From Caldifarciminota bacterium (GTDB taxonomy: Bacteria; Hydrothermota; Hydrothermia; UBA1063; CAJXJZ01), in contig JALSNX010000001.1 of NCBI GenBank assembly GCA_026986775.1, positions 124,001 to 188,000 of the forward strand: a stretch of DNA of 64,000 bases, written 5' to 3'. The translations under genes were made by a program, and so were the position numbers. The notes beneath the pieces are model-generated. The model was not told where the DNA came from and did not search any database. It saw nothing but the letters and a program-made list of their open reading frames with translations. This document shows positions 61,976 to 64,000 of this stretch, piece by piece. Each line of letters opens with the position of its first letter. Position 1 is the first letter of the stretch.

Positions 61976-64000
61976 TTATTGTTCAATTATTCCTTTTTTA
62001 AAAACACTTCTAACAAGAAGGGTCGTCGGCAGTGTTGATATAGCATTGTTTATCCTTTCTGCAACAGATTGTTCCTGTCCTTGATCAGGTATGGGTAGTC
62101 CAAGTATGACAAGTGAGGCAAACTGTGACTCTTTATTTATTAACTCTGTAACCGCGATGTCTCTGTTTTCATTCACAATTACTTTTACTTCTCCCTCAAG
62201 CCTTGCGTTCTCAAGTTTCTGTCGTATGTTATTTTCAGCGATTTCCTGTCTTTGTTGAGTTTTAACAATTTTCAATACTCTGACCCTTGCATTCCGCCAG
62301 TCATCATTTAATTTGAGAATGTATGACACCAGCAACATAAGTTCAATGTTTCCCCCTTTTCCTCCCCACCATACATCTATTTGAGAAAAATCGCCAAAGC
62401 CCCTGTCTTTCTTGTAATCCAGAATAAGTATATCCTTTTCAAGATTTACCAGTTTTCTTATGTGCTTGAGCAATATATTTTCCCTGTCCTTTCTGTGCCC
62501 CCATCCAAAGAGCGCCACATTTGAATAAAGATTGCCAATACCATGTGCCTGAACAACACACTCTATGGCCTTTACTGGATTTTCAACCAGTTCTACTTCA
62601 TAAAAGGCCGTCAGCTTATTTCTGTCAACAAATTCCCTGAGCATCCTTCTGGCCTGTTCTTTTCTAATGATATCTTGAGGATTATCTGCGTCACCTTTAA
62701 GAATATTTATATATGTTACAATTCCGTTACCTCTTGCAAGGTAATTTGCAAGTTGGGCAAGATGTGGCCTTGTTTCAGGATTTCCCGTGAACACCATGAT
62801 GTTTGGCCTGTAATTCTTGGGATTAAGTTCAAACTCCTGAAGCTTTAAAAGAGAATAACGTGCGAGAGATATTAAAACTCCCGCCTTAACATCACCCCAG
62901 TCCTGTTTTAATGAGCGATTCTTCTGTATAACGTATATAAGACCTACAACAAAAAGGGCAATTATAGTGCTTAGGGCGCTAATCAAAAACATTACACCGA
63001 GTGTGCCCAGAAAACCAAGAAGCGGTACATAGAAGGGCACTCTGAACCGTGGCCTGAAACTCGGATTCCCTGCCACGATTTCCATAAGACACGCAAGATT
63101 AATCATACCGTAGGTAATAAGAAAAAACATTGATATAACTGTGGCAACCATATTCAAAGAGCCCATCAGAACAAAGATTTCTGAGATAAAGAATGTTATA
63201 ATAACACCCATTCTGGGTTCATTTTTGGGTGAACCAAGTGTAAGACCTGTAAATGCGGGAGTTATTCTGTCATCCGAAAGTGCCTTGAGGGTTCTTGGTG
63301 CGGTTATTATGAAGGTTAATCCTGAAGAGAGGGTAGCGGCCCATATGCCGATAAGAACAAATGGTGGAAATAGAGCATGCTTTATGAATATTTCTGTATT
63401 TTCTATGAGATCACTATGTGGGGTTATTGCAGCAGCCTTACTCATAAAATAAGCATAGGTTAAGATTGCGACAAGGAGTGCAGATATGCTACCTCTGGGA
63501 ATACTCTTTGCCGGGTCTTTCAGTTCTCCAGAAAGTCCAATTCCAGCAGTGATACCTGTAACAGCAGGGAAAAACACTGCAAAGACCCTGAAAAAATCAT
63601 ATCCATTTTTATAATGAGAGACCAGATTCTCCTTAAGAGGTATAAACCCGGGAGCAAGTCCCACGGATAAGATACCCAGCATCAAGGCCCCAAAGATAAC
63701 AAACTGAAACTTAATGGCAAAATCAGCGCCAAAATAGGCTAAAACAGCGAAAAATATGAGCATTACACTACCGTAAAGGGGCATGTTTAGATGAGGTACT
63801 ATTACTTTCAGAGACTCAAGAAATCCTATAATATAAAAGGCTACTGATATGGCCTGAGAAAAAAACAGTGGAATGCCTATAGCCCCACCTGCATCAAGCC
63901 CGAGACTCCTTGAAATAAGATAATAAACCCCACCCGTGCCAACTTCAATATTGGTGGAAATAGAGGAAATGGATAACGCTGTAAAAAATGAAATAGAGCC
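61976..64000 (-). CDS. Cation-chloride-cotransporter-like APC permease (5' end outside window)
   Basis: The C-terminal about 674 residues of an amino-acid/cation-chloride (SLC12-type) permease. The frame is open to the window edge on the minus strand, with GTGGVYYLISRSLGLDAGGA and other membrane helices, so the ATG at 63784 is internal. FPAVTGITAGIGLSGELKDP is diagnostic for the SLC12-type family, as is the cytosolic tail with NYRPNIMVFTGNPETRPHL. About 11 helices are seen; the tail of about 280 residues has a UspA-like feel (SQFASLVILGLPIP). Transport of K+, Na+ and Cl- is family knowledge; the actual substrate is unknown. Confidence 0.85.
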   Translation of the reverse strand, partial: GSISFFTALSISSISTNIEVGTGGVYYLISRSLGLDAGGAIGIPLFFSQAISVAFYIIGFLESLKVIVPHLNMPLYGSVMLIFFAVLAYFGADFAIKFQFVIFGALMLGILSVGLAPGFIPLKENLVSHYKNGYDFFRVFAVFFPAVTGITAGIGLSGELKDPAKSIPRGSISALLVAILTYAYFMSKAAAITPHSDLIENTEIFIKHALFPPFVLIGIWAATLSSGLTFIITAPRTLKALSDDRITPAFTGLTLGSPKNEPRMGVIITFFISEIFVLMGSLNMVATVISMFFLITYGMINLACLMEIVAGNPSFRPRFRVPFYVPLLGFLGTLGVMFLISALSTIIALFVVGLIYVIQKNRSLKQDWGDVKAGVLISLARYSLLKLQEFELNPKNYRPNIMVFTGNPETRPHLAQLANYLARGNGIVTYINILKGDADNPQDIIRKEQARRMLREFVDRNKLTAFYEVELVENPVKAIECVVQAHGIGNLYSNVALFGWGHRKDRENILLKHIRKLVNLEKDILILDYKKDRGFGDFSQIDVWWGGKGGNIELMLLVSYILKLNDDWRNARVRVLKIVKTQQRQEIAENNIRQKLENARLEGEVKVIVNENRDIAVTELINKESQFASLVILGLPIPDQGQEQSVAERINNAISTLPTTLLVRSVFKKGIIEQ

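Noticed and set aside
61827-62084. 85-codon plus-strand frame across the C25-permease gap
   Set aside because: Antisense to both real genes and to the C25 promoter; composition not protein-like.
1-64000. tRNA, rRNA, insertion sequences, prophage genes
   Set aside because: I found no cloverleaf, rRNA-like stretch, transposase or phage structural gene by reading; a covariance-model or profile search could still find something small.

Overview
The window reads as a chromosomal segment of a Gram-negative, probably thermophilic bacterium. The evidence is lipoprotein signals, a LolA-like protein, a YidD protein, an M48 lipoprotein and a large gingipain-like (C25) exported protein with a type-9-secretion-like C-terminal domain. 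This mix, with abundant type III CRISPR systems, resembles uncultured lineages such as candidate phylum WOR-3, but that placement is a guess. Base composition is moderately AT-rich. Many promoters match TTGACA-N17-TATAAT closely, and several genes appear to start at or next to the transcription start (leaderless).

Region 1 (1-16.1 kb) is ordinary chromosome: the end of an ABC exporter and a histidine kinase; a minus-strand operon of a LolA-like protein, YidD and two paralogous TPR/membrane proteins; two small paralogous membrane proteins; a thiamine-binding-type protein; a cation/proton antiporter with a CBS protein; a DUF1015 protein with an unknown partner; an SH3-like/M48/CHASE2-cyclase operon; a PRMT-like methyltransferase with a BtpA protein; and a membrane protein paired with an Xre regulator.

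Region 2 (16.1-51.1 kb) is a very large CRISPR-Cas island. It starts with a stand-alone module cas6-cas4-cas1-cas2 bracketed by two arrays (13 and 7 repeats) that share a repeat and a nearly identical leader of about 168 bp. A short block of unrelated genes follows: a membrane-anchored unknown, then DUF2089, DUF4097 and SHOCT-like proteins. Then one continuous plus-strand run carries a second cas6, a full III-B set (cmr1-6), a full III-A set (csm1-5, csm2 frameshifted, an extra 84-aa gene between csm4 and csm5), csx1, csx15, and after a new promoter a I-B set (cas8b, cas7, cas5, cas3, cas4, cas1, cas2), ending in a 51-repeat array. Both repeat families end in the same eight bases (ATGGAAAC), so all three effectors could in principle use crRNAs from all 68 spacers. 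Two MNT/HEPN toxin-antitoxin pairs sit inside the island; one is a fossil, the other has a shortened HEPN protein.

Region 3 (51.1-64 kb): after the array come two poorly supported ORFs, then a membrane protein and a purine/molybdoenzyme-type operon (DUF364, XdhC, THEP1-like NTPase, PLP enzyme, 8-oxoguanine-deaminase-like amidohydrolase). These are followed by the 1482-aa C25-like exported protein, which seems to lack the catalytic cysteine, and by the 3' part of a cation-chloride-cotransporter-like permease running off the window. A short relic of a similar permease C-terminus lies on the other side of the C25-like gene. I saw no rRNA, tRNA or insertion sequence.
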